Shown: positions 23,900-35,475, numbered from the stretch's first letter. The stretch is DNA of 64,000 nucleotides from Siphonodentalium dalli (GCA_032622095.1 CP136063.1:90001980-90065979); one strand, 5' to 3'. Notes: a model not told the origin generated them from the letters alone. Translations and numbers: made by a program.

Positions 23900-24526
23900 T
23901 AAGCGAGTCTAGTCAAGTTTTCACGAACAATCACAGAGCTCTTTACATTCTTGTGTTGTGGATATAGCAATCCTAATATTTATCCTTGATATCTTAAATA
24001 AACATCTCGATTGTTGGGAGTATTTACAAACAGTTGTTGGCTGCCGGCTGTGTAGTAATACTTACATTAGGGATTTTATCGCCGGTCAATGATCGATTTG
24101 ATCGGCGCACGAAAACATTAGGATTTACGTCGTAAAAACATCGTTTTTCTACGTGCAGAAGTGAAGAACGATCAGTCGCTGAGCTGTCCGTAAACATTCT
24201 GGGAGTTAATATTTTTTTCTTGATTTTGGATATCGTTGGAAGTTCATCTAAATTTGGATAGTTATACTTATTTAAACGAGGATTTCTGTTGATTTAGTGA
24301 GAATTCTATCAGATTTATTGCTGCTTGATGACCAACTTTTCCGCTGAGAAGAGCTCTGAAGTTTTCAAACTATATTTTTCAAAACACCATAATTGACCAT
24401 ATGATTATAATTCTTGGAAAAGATTCGAATCTTTTGGTAACGGAATCGTGTTTCTGTGGGAAAACTGCACACGTGCGCGTGGTGTTGCTGTTAGCTAACG
24501 TGACTTCAGTTCGGTTGTGATCTGAA
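23900..24526 (+). promoter_or_regulatory. Presumed promoter and 5' UTR of the two-exon gene
   Basis: The stretch upstream of the ATG at 24527 has no long repeat and carries several palindromic or CG-containing sites (TGATCGATTTGATCGG, CACACGTGCGCGT). No TATA box can be assigned with confidence. It is placed here only because the first coding exon follows. Confidence 0.3.
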
Positions 24527-24739
24527 ATGTTGGATGTTATGAATCACCCAGATAGTTTTTACCGAGAAAATTATGTTAAGCAACGAAGACTGGAGGACAT
24601 TTACCGTGGGAAAAACTACACGAAGGCATTCGACGAGCTTGCAGAAAGACACTGGAACGCTTCCCTGAGCTCTCCCCGTGGTGACGTCAGCCCAGAGACA
24701 CTGAAAGCAAGCAGACGGCAAACAAAACCAAAGAAAAAG
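24527..24739 (+). CDS. Uncharacterised 305-aa protein, exon 1 (residues 1-71)
   Basis: Starts at the first ATG (MLDVMNHPDSFYRENYV) after in-frame stops. The exon ends in a lysine-rich stretch (TKPKKK) at the donor AAG|GTAGGC, which falls on a codon border. The matching acceptor TTTTGTAG|GGACCC at 27667/27668 is also phase 0, so the two exons join in frame. The segment is hydrophilic, rich in Arg/Lys and Glu/Asp, with no signal peptide. The intron of about 2.9 kb is filled with transposons. I do not recognise the family. A nuclear or cytoplasmic regulatory protein would fit the charge and disorder, but that is an inference. Confidence 0.7.
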
Positions 24740-24792
24740 GTAGGCATAATATATGTGAGATAAATATATTGAACATTTCGTATACATGCACA

Positions 24793-25697
24793 CAGGGGTG
24801 GCACCAGAAAATCCCCGACAGGGGGGCTATACACTAAATTACACCATATTGCCTGTTGGTATGTGAAATGAGCGCACATAGTGTGTGTGGCGAACCAATG
24901 AACAAAACCATATTGAAGTAATTATAGTCTCTTAGCTGGAGCCTGGAGAATTCTAATAGATCTGCAGTTGCTTATGATTGATGAACATTATCACATATGT
25001 AAATAATAATACATATATTATGGTGGTGTCAATTAAACTTGAATTAAGGCTTCGCCACACTAATATTTGACCTGAGACAAGTCAGTGATATAATAATTAA
25101 ATTTCTTTTAAATTATTGCCAATATTGGCACATGTGATACATCAAACTGGCCGTCTATCTACATGTTTGCTTGAGATAACTCGAAGATTAAAACCCATGA
25201 ATTGTTGTGAAAATTCCTATATTCTAGGGAGGCCACTTGTCTTCTGTGTCAGTTCTAATTTCTAATTTCATTAGTTGCAAGTGCTAGCATGGTGTTTCAC
25301 TGTCGGGGATATAGCTAACATGTGGCCATACTGTAGGTACTCAATGGTTCTATAGACCAATGTGGCCATTGTAGCCAGAAATGATAAAGCACACATGTTT
25401 CAATAGATTTTCATTACCACTAAAACGCTGATGGTGTAACAATACAGGGGAATACCCCCGGATTTAATGGGAACATGTGCCATGAATATGTTGTGTGGGA
25501 TATATTCCGCTGTATGTTCTCTCTCTGACACTTTCCCACACTGACAGTCTGTACATGATTACTTCATCTTATACACACAGCCGACTTACATATAGAAAAT
25601 CCCCGACAAGTCCTCCCCGACGAGGGGGCTAGAGCTCCCCGACAATGGGGCTGTATGTATAGCCCCCCCCCCCGTGCCCCCACTGGCGCCACCCCTG
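24793..25697. mobile_element. hAT MITE, 905 bp, 8-bp TSD CATGCACA
   Basis: Ends CAGGGGTGGCACCAG and CTGGCGCCACCCCTG are inverted. They are flanked by exact 8-bp direct repeats CATGCACA at 24785-24792 and 25698-25705. CCCCGACAGGGGGGCTAT-type motifs occur near both ends. No transposase ORF. It lies in the intron of the two-exon gene, starting 54 bp after the splice donor. Confidence 0.92.
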
Positions 25698-26002
25698 CAT
25701 GCACACATGCACAAGAAGTTTCCAATGTATTTAGGATGGCCTAATCTACATAATATATACATTTTGCCAAAAGCGAACTAAAGTTTAACTTTCAAGAAAC
25801 CCCAAGATACATAACACAGTATTCAGGGAAGCAAACTACAGTTTTATATCACATATTTTTCACTTTTAATGCACTTTTCATTTGGAATTATGACAATTAT
25901 TATTCAAAGCTTGTTGACTTGGACTATGCAGACCATTAATTGAGCGAAAGAATTGCGGGCCATCCAATAAATTAGATTGGCGAAAAAATAGTTGTATATA
26001 AC

Positions 26003-26945
26003 GTCCTAGTCCCAGTCTTCTTGTACTAAAACCAGCTAAGATATTGGGATGGCGATTTGCTGTTTTTAGTCCCAGCCCGCTTGCATACCAATCCTATCAC
26101 ACGAGTTACGCCCACGATCTGTGGCGGGAATCTGTGGTGTATTTTACTCGATTTACCTAATGAATCAATACATGATGCTATATACATCGGAAAGAGAGAC
26201 ATATCATGGTCATAATGGTGTATAATAATCTAACTTTCATGTTAAATTACGCATAGAATATTCCGGTTGATTGTCACCAACATCGCTGTTTTTTCTGTTT
26301 GTTTACTTAACTGAAAGCCGAACTCAGGTTCCGAAGAACTTCGGCATTGTCCGGTGTTTGTTTTGGCCGAGACGAATTTCGATACAAACAAAATGGCGGC
26401 CCCCATGATATTCTAATGGTCATTGTGTTTACACTGTTTTAAACTGTGAGATGGTTATAATTCCCGTAATTTATTTAATGTATTACATTTATATCTTCAA
26501 TATGTATTTAATCTATGTAATAATTTATTTATTGTCACGTATAATTACGATTACAATGGAGAATTCATCGTGCGTGGTTGATTGAAAATCTACGGAATAT
26601 TTTCACCGGAAAATGCCGAACGCAGTTCGCAAGGTCAACTGAGTTCGCATACTTTAAAAAATATGTAAACACTGCGGCAAAAGTTTCTTTTCACATTAAA
26701 TTACCGCTTTCAATTCACAACCGATGTGGGTTTCAGATCAAATAGCATGTCTTCTGCGGAAACTATCCGTTTATTGTAGCAATTGTGATATTTTATTTCA
26801 TATAATTGTGGTTTTATTTGAGCGGGTCACTAACGATTAACTCGTGTCAAAGGAGACCATGGGCCTGGAACTCGGACTAAAGACCGGCACCTCCATCCCA
26901 ATATCTTAGCCGGTTTTAGTACGAGAAGACTTGGACTAATAACGT
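26003..26945. mobile_element. TIR element of about 0.94 kb in the gene 1 intron
   Basis: TTCTTGTACTAAAACCAGCT and AAGATATTGGGATGG on the left are matched in inverse by CCATCCCAATATCTT and AGCCGGTTTTAGTACGAGAA near 26900-26930. The arms are about 50 bp long with several mismatches. The target duplication cannot be settled. No ORF of transposase size. Confidence 0.6.
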
Positions 26946-26979
26946 CCCTGTAAATGGGACTTGTAAATGAATCATTAAT

Positions 26980-27367
26980 AAAGACATATTATTGACTTGT
27001 TCGGGTGCGTCAAACTGATAAGTTAGTATTCAGGTGATACGCCAACTGGATGAATGTAACATTCAGTTACATTCTACTAACATCACCGAAAAGCTCAAGC
27101 AAATCGACCGTACCACTCCGTAGAAAACATTGTCTGAACTACGCTAAATTGTAAATATTTACTATTCGAATCGGGACTCTTCTATCGGCGATAAACTAAC
27201 GAAAACGATTTCGCCATCGGCGGTCACTGCATTTAATTAATATATAAGAACGAGGGTGTGTGTTGTCAATTTAGATATACTATTTGTGAAAATAACTACT
27301 TTGAACAAGATTATTCTCCATTTCTATTTGATCAACCTACCGGAGTGTTTCACATCACTTTAAGCAT
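26980..27367 (-). repeat. Fragment related to the interior of the hAT at 41341-52896
   Basis: In reverse complement this segment matches, in order, 42043-42086, then 52134-52210, then 52581-52846, which are the parts of the large hAT left after removing its insertions. It therefore acts as an uninterrupted reference for where those insertions begin and end. It lacks the hAT tips. Confidence 0.7.
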
Positions 27368-27439
27368 GCATTATATAGCATTACAGTAACACTTTATATA
27401 CTAAATTGATTCACATAACCAGTTATAACAGTATACACA

Positions 27440-27632
27440 TATAGGAATGGTTTATTGGTCAGGGTAAATTAGAATACGAAAAGATATAATGCAAGTTCTG
27501 AAGGAAAACTATAATTGGTAGGAAATGTTCAGGAAATAAGTTCAACACAAACGACCTTTGTTGAATTTATTATCTGAACCTTTCCTAAATGAACTACTCA
27601 TCAATGAACATTTAATACATACAAGGTTAATA
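27440..27632. mobile_element. Partial TTAA MITE, family D, near the splice acceptor
   Basis: Shares GAAATGTT, ATAAGTTCAACA, TTATCTGAACCTTTCCTAAA and GAACTACTCATCAATGA with the complete copy at 60995-61269. It ends at GGTTAAT, about 35 bp before the acceptor of the two-exon gene. The left end is truncated or diverged. Confidence 0.55.
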
Positions 27633-27667
27633 TCGACGCCCTTTCTCATTTTATTTTACTTTTGTAG

Positions 27668-28372
27668 GGACCCAACACCTTGCTGGTATCGCAATTATTT
27701 AAGTTGCCAGACCATTGTTCCGATGAAGCCACTACGGAGAAAGACGTATATATCCCGGATGAACTTCGTAACACATTGGACCGGGCAGACAAACTCAATG
27801 CCGCCGGCGAGGTTACAGGTCGATTCATTAAAGGGAAACAACTCCGACGCAATGGCGGAGTGATGAGCAGGGTGGGCCAAGATTTTCCTCGTCGACAAAT
27901 GAACGTTAAATCAAGTTTCATCACGCATAACGGGTCTGTTCGTGTTATATCCCCTCCGACCCCGCGTGATCGACGTGCTTCGATGAGAAACAGAGCGCTT
28001 GACTCAGTTTCGAAGGAGTTTTCGTTCGATCCGGAAATAATCGAGCGCGAAAAGACATATCAGATGCTTCAGCGAATAGACCGAATCCTCCACCCTTACA
28101 GAAATGAAGTTCCGAATCACATCATGGAAGAAAGCGAGGAGGAGAACGAGTCAAGTAAAAGTCCATCGTTGCCGGATACTGAGGACGCGATTCCAAACCC
28201 GGCTTTAAAACACAAAGACTTCCAAAAACCACCGATGTTCTTGATTCGGACAAAACAGAAACCAGTTTTTACGAATTCCGCTGATCTTGCGGACTATTTA
28301 CAGAAACAAAAAGATAAATCTGTTGATACGATAAAGAAATGTGAACTATGGATCAACAACTGGGTTCTGTGA
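27668..28372 (+). CDS. Uncharacterised 305-aa protein, exon 2 (residues 72-305)
   Basis: The last coding exon, 234 codons plus TGA at 28370-28372. It begins GPNTLLVSQLFKLPD and ends CELWINNWVL. Visible features are a basic patch (KGKQLRRNGG), a possible basophilic-kinase site RRAS at about residue 147, an acidic Ser/Glu run (EESEEENESSKS) in the middle and a short Trp-containing C-terminus. There is no transmembrane segment, zinc finger or known catalytic motif. GC content and codon use are clearly higher than in the flanking AT-rich DNA, which supports real coding. Splicing to exon 1 is inferred from matching phases and good splice sites. Confidence 0.75.
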   Translation, partial: GPNTLLVSQLFKLPDHCSDEATTEKDVYIPDELRNTLDRADKLNAAGEVTGRFIKGKQLRRNGGVMSRVGQDFPRRQMNVKSSFITHNGSVRVISPPTPRDRRASMRNRALDSVSKEFSFDPEIIEREKTYQMLQRIDRILHPYRNEVPNHIMEESEEENESSKSPSLPDTEDAIPNPALKHKDFQKPPMFLIRTKQKPVFTNSADLADYLQKQKDKSVDTIKKCELWINNWVL

Positions 28373-29500
28373 CCCAACCAGATACTTCTTCGTGAAACAT
28401 GTGAAGGGACATTGGTCTTATAATTGATGACGCATGACTTCGGGAACAGTCTATATAAGTTTGCTCTCATTCAGTGATGATTCTCAGTATGAAAGAACGC
28501 CCAGTCGATTCTCGCAATCATTAAGTGTCCCACAGCTAAGAGTCCATGAATTCAAGTTGTTTCAGAATTTAGTGTCGCCCACTCGAACACAAATGCCTTC
28601 TGAAATAAGTCAGACGTATAAAAATGTGGCCTGCGGCGGCATGCATGGCGGTCATCGGCTGTGGACAGCGTCGCCCACCATATCAGGGGCTTCTTATCCA
28701 CAAAATGCATGCAACTTCAAATCAGTCATGCATGTAGGGTCGGCGATTTCCCGTGCTGAGTTCCTATCGCATGCGTCTTGTAGTTCGCAGAATTACTATA
28801 GTATGCAGAAAACATGGTCTTGTTAAACTCAAAAGACCATTTAAACTGTATCGGAATATAAAGGTTCGTACTGAATTCTTCAAAGTGAGCTAACCACGGG
28901 ACCATCCCACTCGAACGTACTATACATAATGTTGGGACAGCTCTTTAAATTAATGTCTGGGATTCTTAATTACATATTTGATTGCCTTCAATTCCCCCCC
29001 CCCCCCCCCAAAGTTATATACATGAGGGCGGTTTAGATCGTGAACTTCTATATTGTAAAGCTCCGGGCACTGTCATGCAGCAACCAACGGCCAGATGGTA
29101 TGGGTGACCGTAAGACGTTCTCTGGCGTATGGATAAAGATTGATCATATATATGCGTACTCGAAAACGTATGACGTTCTCATGCATCATCCGACGTGTGT
29201 AGCTGACAGCGGCTAAAGTTTGAAGTTCACGACCTGAACCTCACCGTTGTCACAAGTCAATACTTCCGTGTCATATCGTGACATTCCGAAAATGACAATG
29301 GCTATGAAGTAAATTCAGCATCAATACGATCGCAGGGTCAAATTACGAACAGTCTTTATGGCCACAGTGCTGCGACGTTTGTTTCCACCTATATTCAAGT
29401 GCCTATATAAATATAATGCAATGTAATGTATATGCAGCAACAATATTAATGTTATAAATTATCATGTTACATGTAATTGTTACTCCCTACATGCATGTCT
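28373..29500 (+). other. Probable 3' UTR and downstream DNA of gene 1
   Basis: Follows the TGA at 28372. A 130-codon open frame at 28434-28826 is in another frame and lacks recognisable motifs. A C-homopolymer lies at about 28996-29010. ATTAAA near 29503 is the first reasonable polyadenylation-signal variant I can see, so the transcript end is uncertain. Confidence 0.35.
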
Positions 29501-29949
29501 TATTAAAATATCATTTCGCCAAAGGCGTTTAATCAATGTCTAATATGCCATTCAAAAGTTGGAACGGGTATAGGTCTTCACACGTGACGTACTGTCACGT
29601 ACACAAGCAATTTTCATTCTGTTTAATATTTAGATTCTCACAATTTAAAGGGGTACTGTACACTAAATCCGACCATTTATGGCAACATCTCCTTTTACTC
29701 AACAGAATATATGCAACAAATGAAGGAATTTGAGCTCTGTACTTTTAAAGGTTTAGTATTGGTAGGCCTACCGGTATGATTTACATTCCGGAATATCCAT
29801 GAGGATGCGTGACTACTCATGCCCAAGACCAGTTGCCCCCCCCCCCCCCCGGGTGATCTTGCATGTTCGGGGCGAGTCCCGGGCGACTAGTGCTACTGTA
29901 GAAAGTCAATAGCAGGTGACCAAACAAGTTTTGCTCTCACATCATCCAA

Positions 29950-30265
29950 TTTGTATTGTCCCCCAAAAATATAATTTTCGGGGAGCTATAGAAACGGGAT
30001 CCGTCCATCCGTCACACTTTTGAGTACCTTCATGGTGTAATCAACTCCTCCTATAGTTTTCATCCTAGAGATTCGAAACTTCAGAATATGGTTGCCCATA
30101 TATTGAAGATGCGCAACATGTATATAGATGACGGAATTTTTTATGTTTTTTTTAGGCAGTTATAAACCCTTTTCGACTTAGAAAATAAAAAAAAAATGTT
30201 AATTTCTTTAACAAAGCGGCATCGACTTGCCACGTTTTCTGGGGACACTGTGGTCGGCTGACCTT
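29950..30265. repeat. Dispersed repeat E, inverted relative to 35740-36080
   Basis: GTCCCCCAAAAATATAAT, AGCTATAGAAACGGG, CCGTCCATCCGTCACAC, TTGAGTACCTTCATGGTG and GGCATCGACTTGCCAC follow each other here and in reverse complement at 35740-36080. An ~18-base C run lies just upstream (about 29837-29850). Non-coding. Confidence 0.75.
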
Positions 30266-31115
30266 TTATTTTAATTAATAATACAAAAGATAGCCCTTAT
30301 TAGTGTAAAACAATTATTCCCTCTTTCAGGCGAGTGGATACGATTCATTGTGTGATTGGTTGTAATCAGGAATCTCTTAACAGGAATCTGAGTGGCATGG
30401 CTTCACTGTCTAGGGGCTTAGAAGTTAGAGCAAACCCTGAGTGATTGCCGGTCAGCTTGTCGTGAAAAGTAGAACAAGTGGGATAGCACCTATATATAAC
30501 CTATACAATCAGCATCCAGCAAGCGGACGCCCAACATAAACTTCATAAATTGTGAAATCCGAATATTGTATGGGTGTATTGGCTTTTTGCTGATTAAAAT
30601 GCGTCTACGAAAATAGACAACACAGAATACAAGACAGAAAGCTCTATATATCCCGTCTACGCTCGCGTACGCTTTCCGAAGTCCAGCGTTATGACATTTC
30701 ATTGACTCGTGGCAATGTTGGGCCCACAAAACGCGTTATTTTTCATACTAGTGAATTTTGATGGGCGTAACACAGGTTATTGAATAAGTATAGGAAGGCA
30801 GTGTAATTAATCGAAATTGATGGCAAGTGGTGCAAATTTCAACTTAATGCATATTTTGTTGTGTTTATCTTTGGTTAATTTCACGACATGGTCAGTTTGA
30901 ACCATGTTTCCTGGCAAATATTAGCCACAGTATTACCCGTATATAACCGATCAAATGGGGAGAGAACCGACCCGATCAGGAGGAAACCCTAACATATATA
31001 AAAAATTCGCGGTTTTCGTCGTTATGACTTGCACAATGAAATTTTCGTTATTATTACGATCGTTGGGGCCACCGATTGTGAGGGGAATGGAAAAATTAAT
31101 CGAATTATCAGCTAG
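30266..31115. other. No gene seen
   Basis: AT-rich DNA without recognised repeat copies or exons. If the candidate ORF at 31116 is real, its 5' UTR and promoter would lie here. Confidence 0.3.
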
Positions 31116-31328
31116 ATGGCTCCAAACTTGCGTTTTAACAGTCAAAAAGTTGCTAAAATGTATAATTTGGATCATAAGGAACCGTCACAAATCAGTCAAG
31201 AACCATCACAAACCGACGATAGAACGACTTCCGATGTTACAGTTCCTATACATAGTGTATTAGACTATAATGAGTTATCCAAACAAGGAGGTATTGTCGT
31301 TCAAATTTCACAACCTGGAAAATGGTGA
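31116..31328 (+). CDS. Candidate first exon or small ORF, 70 codons
   Basis: An ATG-led frame (MAPNLRFNSQKVAKMYNLD) with mixed polar composition and less AT-biased codons than its surroundings. A usable donor, CAAGGAG|GTATTG, lies near 31290. A second open frame (31270-31593) overlaps in another phase. I find no downstream exon to pair with it and do not recognise the product. It could be a genuine first exon, a small gene or a chance frame. Confidence 0.2.
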   Translation: MAPNLRFNSQKVAKMYNLDHKEPSQISQEPSQTDDRTTSDVTVPIHSVLDYNELSKQGGIVVQISQPGKW

Positions 31329-31723
31329 CCGATTATGGGAGTCATTTGATAGCACATTATCTATATTTGCCATAAATGAAGATCCGTTTGGTACTCCCTT
31401 TCCATCTCATCACAATGTGTTGAGAGAGGTTTCGGTCGAGCTTTCAGTCACTAATTGGTGGCTGTCAAATGGCACTTTGAAGGTCACCAATTATCAGAAG
31501 GATGCGATGCATTCTAAAGAGCAATTACATGCAGAAGGTTTAAAATGTCGATTAAAATCAATGCCCCTAAAGCGATGTTTATATCACCGGTAAGTGCAAA
31601 TAAATTAAATCTGGTGCATATGGGGGCACAGGTGACAGGTCTATTCAAGGGAATAGCATTTTTCCAATATATGGGGTTGTAAGGACTCCACTGCCCCCAA
31701 AAATCACTGCCATTATGCGACGT

Positions 31724-31806
31724 CACTATATAGCGCCTGTTATATGTCATGGTAGTATGTACAAGAGCTTGTATATTACCATGACATATAGCAGGCGCAT
31801 ATAGAG
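31724..31806. repeat. Near-perfect palindrome, arms of about 38 bp
   Basis: TATAGCGCCTGTTATATGTC and ATGGTAGTATGTACAAG are followed by their complements CTTGTATATTACCAT and GACATATAGCAGGCGCATAT with almost no loop. It could extrude as a cruciform or be a tiny palindromic MITE. Confidence 0.75.
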
Positions 31807-31974
31807 GGACGGCGCATATAAGAGCAGTCTGGTGGTGAGGGGGCAGAGCAGCGAGGCTCGTCAAAGGGACACAATTATTAATGAAAATGAAAATAAGAAC
31901 AAAGTCAATTTATATTTTCATGTACTTGTTGATGATGGTGTGGATCATTTATGAATTTCCAACTACACCAAGCA

Positions 31975-32292
31975 TGGATATAGTGTGTCTGAAACTTGAA
32001 GAATGAGGTCCCCAGAGGGTATGCTACCCCACAGTGGTGACCTAACTCTGCTTAGGCCTTATCTTCTGGGAAGTATATATAGCCTCAAATTAACATGGTT
32101 TTTAGTTACTTTTCCCTTCTGTTCAGTTTCTATATCATTTATAGACATTTTGCAGAAGATAAAATACATTGAGGCCTAAGTAGAATGAGGTCACCAGAGG
32201 GTGAATTTGGTGACACAAGCCCACTGTGTGGGATAGCGTCACTAAATTCACACTCTGGGGACCTCATTCTGTAAATGTCAGACACCATATTA
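31975..32292. mobile_element. Hairpin MITE, family C (copy 2)
   Basis: Starts TGGATATAGTGTGTCTGAAA and carries AATGAGGTCCCCAGAGGG, GGCCTCATTCT-type internal hairpins and a right end GACCTCATTCTGTAAATGTC. Same order as the other family C copies. Confidence 0.65.
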
Positions 32293-33235
32293 CCAAGCTT
32301 GAACTGGACCAGAGAATGTAGAAAAGAAGGATAAAATGATAACCAGTCATTAATTTACAGGAGTGGCTGAAGATCAGTATAAAGGTGAATATGTATACAT
32401 ACTGCTCTTTATAGCCATGTCCATATTTTAAACGTTTATAGGTTATCATATCAATGTGGTAGTTTAAAATTCAAAAGCTCCATTGTGTTTACTTGTTTGT
32501 AGAATTTTTTCCATAACAAATCAGAAGAATAGAGCAGCCGACCTGGGAGACACGGTGCTCCATGGGGTTTTATCAGAGGGCTAAGTGGTAAAACTATCGA
32601 TCAATTCAATTTTAATGGATAATGTATAGTCGTAGTGAATGGCTTGTTGTGTGCTGAATGATTTGTTAAACTCTTACCATGATATATGGAAGCTATAGGA
32701 GATATCGAACCATAATTTATGTTAACCCATTTGCTATGGTCCAGGGCTGAACACTTTGGTGACATAGGTCTATTTACAAAAGTGACCCATTCAATGTTAA
32801 GGTACGACCATACCATACTAAAATGGCACCCGTTGAATTTACAACAGATACTCACCTCAGAGGTGTAGTACACTTGTTTGGCAATAAAATTCCTACTTTT
32901 GGACTCACAATCATAGGATTAAATTTGCATAAAATTTAAATCCAAAAAGTTATAATTCCAATAACATGAATAATCCCAGCCAAAAATGAAGGACCTTAAA
33001 AACCCTAATAAATTTTTAATGAACTGTCAGGGCCCAAGCCAATTTTTCTGTAATTGGAAGCTTATGAAAAGTTGGGGTGGTGGGGTTCACCAATATACCA
33101 AGAAATGAGAGATCATAAATTTTTGTTTACTATACATGCATTTATCAACATGCATGTATAGATAGCAGCATATATTTTAATATTTTGGAATCACATGTAT
33201 GTTAAACTTACTCCCTATACATGGATCGCATATTA
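32293..33235. other. No gene seen
   Basis: AT-rich DNA. No supported exon, RNA gene or element. Confidence 0.35.
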
Positions 33236-33261
33236 TCAAATGGCATTGCTTAATCTTTAGA

Positions 33262-33451
33262 TCATTTATTGAACTTTGTATCTGAACATTTCCCTCCAAT
33301 GAATATGAATACTTCTGCACTTGTATTACATTTTCATCAGTTTGTTGTCTGCTTTTATTACATGAACATACCTCTAAACATAAAAATAGACCATTCCAAT
33401 ATATACTTTTATAACTGGGTGGGAGAATCCATTCAGTATAGAAAGGGTTAA
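33262..33451. mobile_element. Partial TTAA MITE, family D (inverted)
   Basis: The right end GAATCCATTCAGTATAGAAA GGGTTAA (33425-33451) is the reverse complement of the left end of the complete copy at 60995. The left end is diverged. Confidence 0.55.
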
Positions 33452-33783
33452 TACAGTAATCTCAAGAGAACATAATTATGTCCCAGGAGATTTATATAGA
33501 AAACTAGAGGTGTGACTGTCCCAATGGGACTAAGGATACACCCCCCCCCCCCCAACAGTACACATGGGCTATTAAAATTATTATGTATACATAATTTGGA
33601 AGCAGGGACACTATATGATAACTAAAATATGTCCAACCAATCTCGTAATTGCAGGTTTACAGGTTGCCATGGTGATTAATATCTGTGCCAAATTTCATAG
33701 AAATTGACCAGGAAACAAGGGAGTACAAGCTTGCACAAAATTAAGTACATTGCTAACGATTCTAAGTCGAAAAGTGGGATACA

Positions 33784-33882
33784 GTAATGCCCTAAATAAT
33801 AGACTCCTTAACCACAGCAGAATTATGGGTAAATTTTTCAGAATTTAGTCGGAAATATGGCTTGTTGCCATTCATCGGAAAG
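33784..33882. mobile_element. Half of a Tc1/mariner-like palindromic MITE
   Basis: TA followed by CAGTAATGCCCTAAATAAT, then GCCATTCATCGGAAAGCTCT. This equals one arm of the complete palindrome at 53096-53275. The other arm is replaced by a family C MITE. Confidence 0.6.
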
Positions 33883-33885
33883 CTC

Positions 33886-34085
33886 TCACTGCCAAAGCAG
33901 AATGAGCTCCCCAGAGGGTGAATTTGGCGATGCTAGTTCACTGTGAGGGACAGAATCACTAAATTCACCCACTGGGGACGTCATGCTGCAAATGACAGAC
34001 ACACTATTTGCAGTTCAGATAATAAGTTCAACATCTCCTAAAGGATAACTACTCATCAATGAGTATATAGCATAGAAAGGGGTAA
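33886..34085. mobile_element. Family C MITE fragment joined to a family D fragment
   Basis: The hairpin CCCCAGAGGGTGAATTTGG...AAATTCACCCACTGGGGA is followed by TGACAGACACACTAT, then by family D sequence (AGATAATAAGTTCAACA, ACTACTCATCAATGAG, ending near GGGGTAAT). Confidence 0.55.
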
Positions 34086-35001
34086 TTGAAATTTAGGATG
34101 TTTGTTTCAATGTGATTTACAGTGATTAAGTGCTGTCATCCAATGAGGAAGCAGACCTGTGCTGTAATTAGCTTGTACCCATATCAGTATATCATACTGA
34201 TCATATCAATCAACTCCCCACAAGGTACTCATGTGAAAGTATGGCTGATACGAGGCACGAACGGTACAAGACAAAATCTTTAGCCCAAGGAGACAAACTG
34301 CAGGATAATTTGAAACACCTGTTAGTATACTGCTGTCAAAGGTGAGTGGATCTCATTTCACGAAGCGATATTTGTGGAAAGAGACATATACCCTGAATCC
34401 AGCAACACTCATCCGTGTAGATACCAGACCTGCATTTGGCTCAACTTCAGTGATCTAACAGGAACTGGAACTGCGAATCAGGATTTATACTTGAATCGAA
34501 TCCCAAATAGAATCAGGGGTGAGATTCAAGAAATGAATCTTGAATAGAATATACGCATGAGCCAGACCTGGGTATCAATCTACCAGTTTCAGCGAACCTG
34601 CTCAATGTAATACCAGTTTTGTGAACCTGGAAAATTTATTGTTCGAAGCCATGGGATAAAGACCAAATTCAGCAGTATTACTTTGTGTATTGGGGGAAAA
34701 ATGGGGTATGTAATTACAAGGGCGTCGGATGGGTGATGGATCACATTACAACGAACCGCTGTAAGTTTCAGACATAAAACAAAATTATAAAACTTGGGAC
34801 AGTTTAGAAAATTATAAACATTGTAAGTCTGCAAGTACATTTCAAGAATGCCCAGACGAACATATCTCTGATTAATCAAGAATGTTCATATTTGTAAAAT
34901 GTTTTTAATATTTCCAACGACTCCCTACACTGTATTACTGTCACGCTGTTGGGACTCGGGAGTTATGGTACAAATCAATACAGCAAGACTAAACCAGCAA
35001 G
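34086..35001. other. No gene seen
   Basis: No supported exon. A loose duplication of GAATCGAATCCC/GAATC.. lies near 34490-34550. Confidence 0.3.
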
Positions 35002-35475
35002 TTAAAGGTAGTCAATCTGATCAGACGGTCCCCATATCATCAAGATACAGCAACAACATTTCTTCAAAATATGCTTTAGTTTATCAGAATCGATAAATTG
35101 CAACAAAATAATGCTAACCACTGTCAACTATGGTATCAAAATTCCCAAAACATGTTATTTATCAACATTTTGTTCAACGAAATATGGCCGTAATATCACT
35201 TGAATATCAGAAAATTTGGCCATATTACCACTTGATTTTAGATTTATCCATCTTCGTTCGCAATTTTGTCTGAGACCGTCCGTTTGATGACATTTTTCTG
35301 GCCCACAAATAATTATCTCAAGAAATAAAAAACTTCAAAAATTGATATCTAATCACTCTGAGCTTTGATGGGGGTGGGTTCCTCGACTCGAATCTAATAT
35401 TTTTTACCCCCGAAGCCAAAGAAATAGTAATGTAGGAGCTTTAATTTGAATAATGCATCTCTAAAGGCTAAAATT
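35002..35475. mobile_element. TTAA MITE, family B (copy 2)
   Basis: The left end AAAGGTAGTCAATCTGATCA follows TTAA. The interior has TTATCCATCTTCGTTCGCAA, TTTGATGGGGGTGGGTTCCT and CGAAGCCAAAGAAATAGTAA. The right end is eroded near AGCTTTAATTTG. Confidence 0.65.

Noticed and set aside
28434-28826. 130-codon ORF after the two-exon gene
   Set aside because: It is in a different frame from the gene, lies where the 3' UTR should be, and has no domain or splice support.
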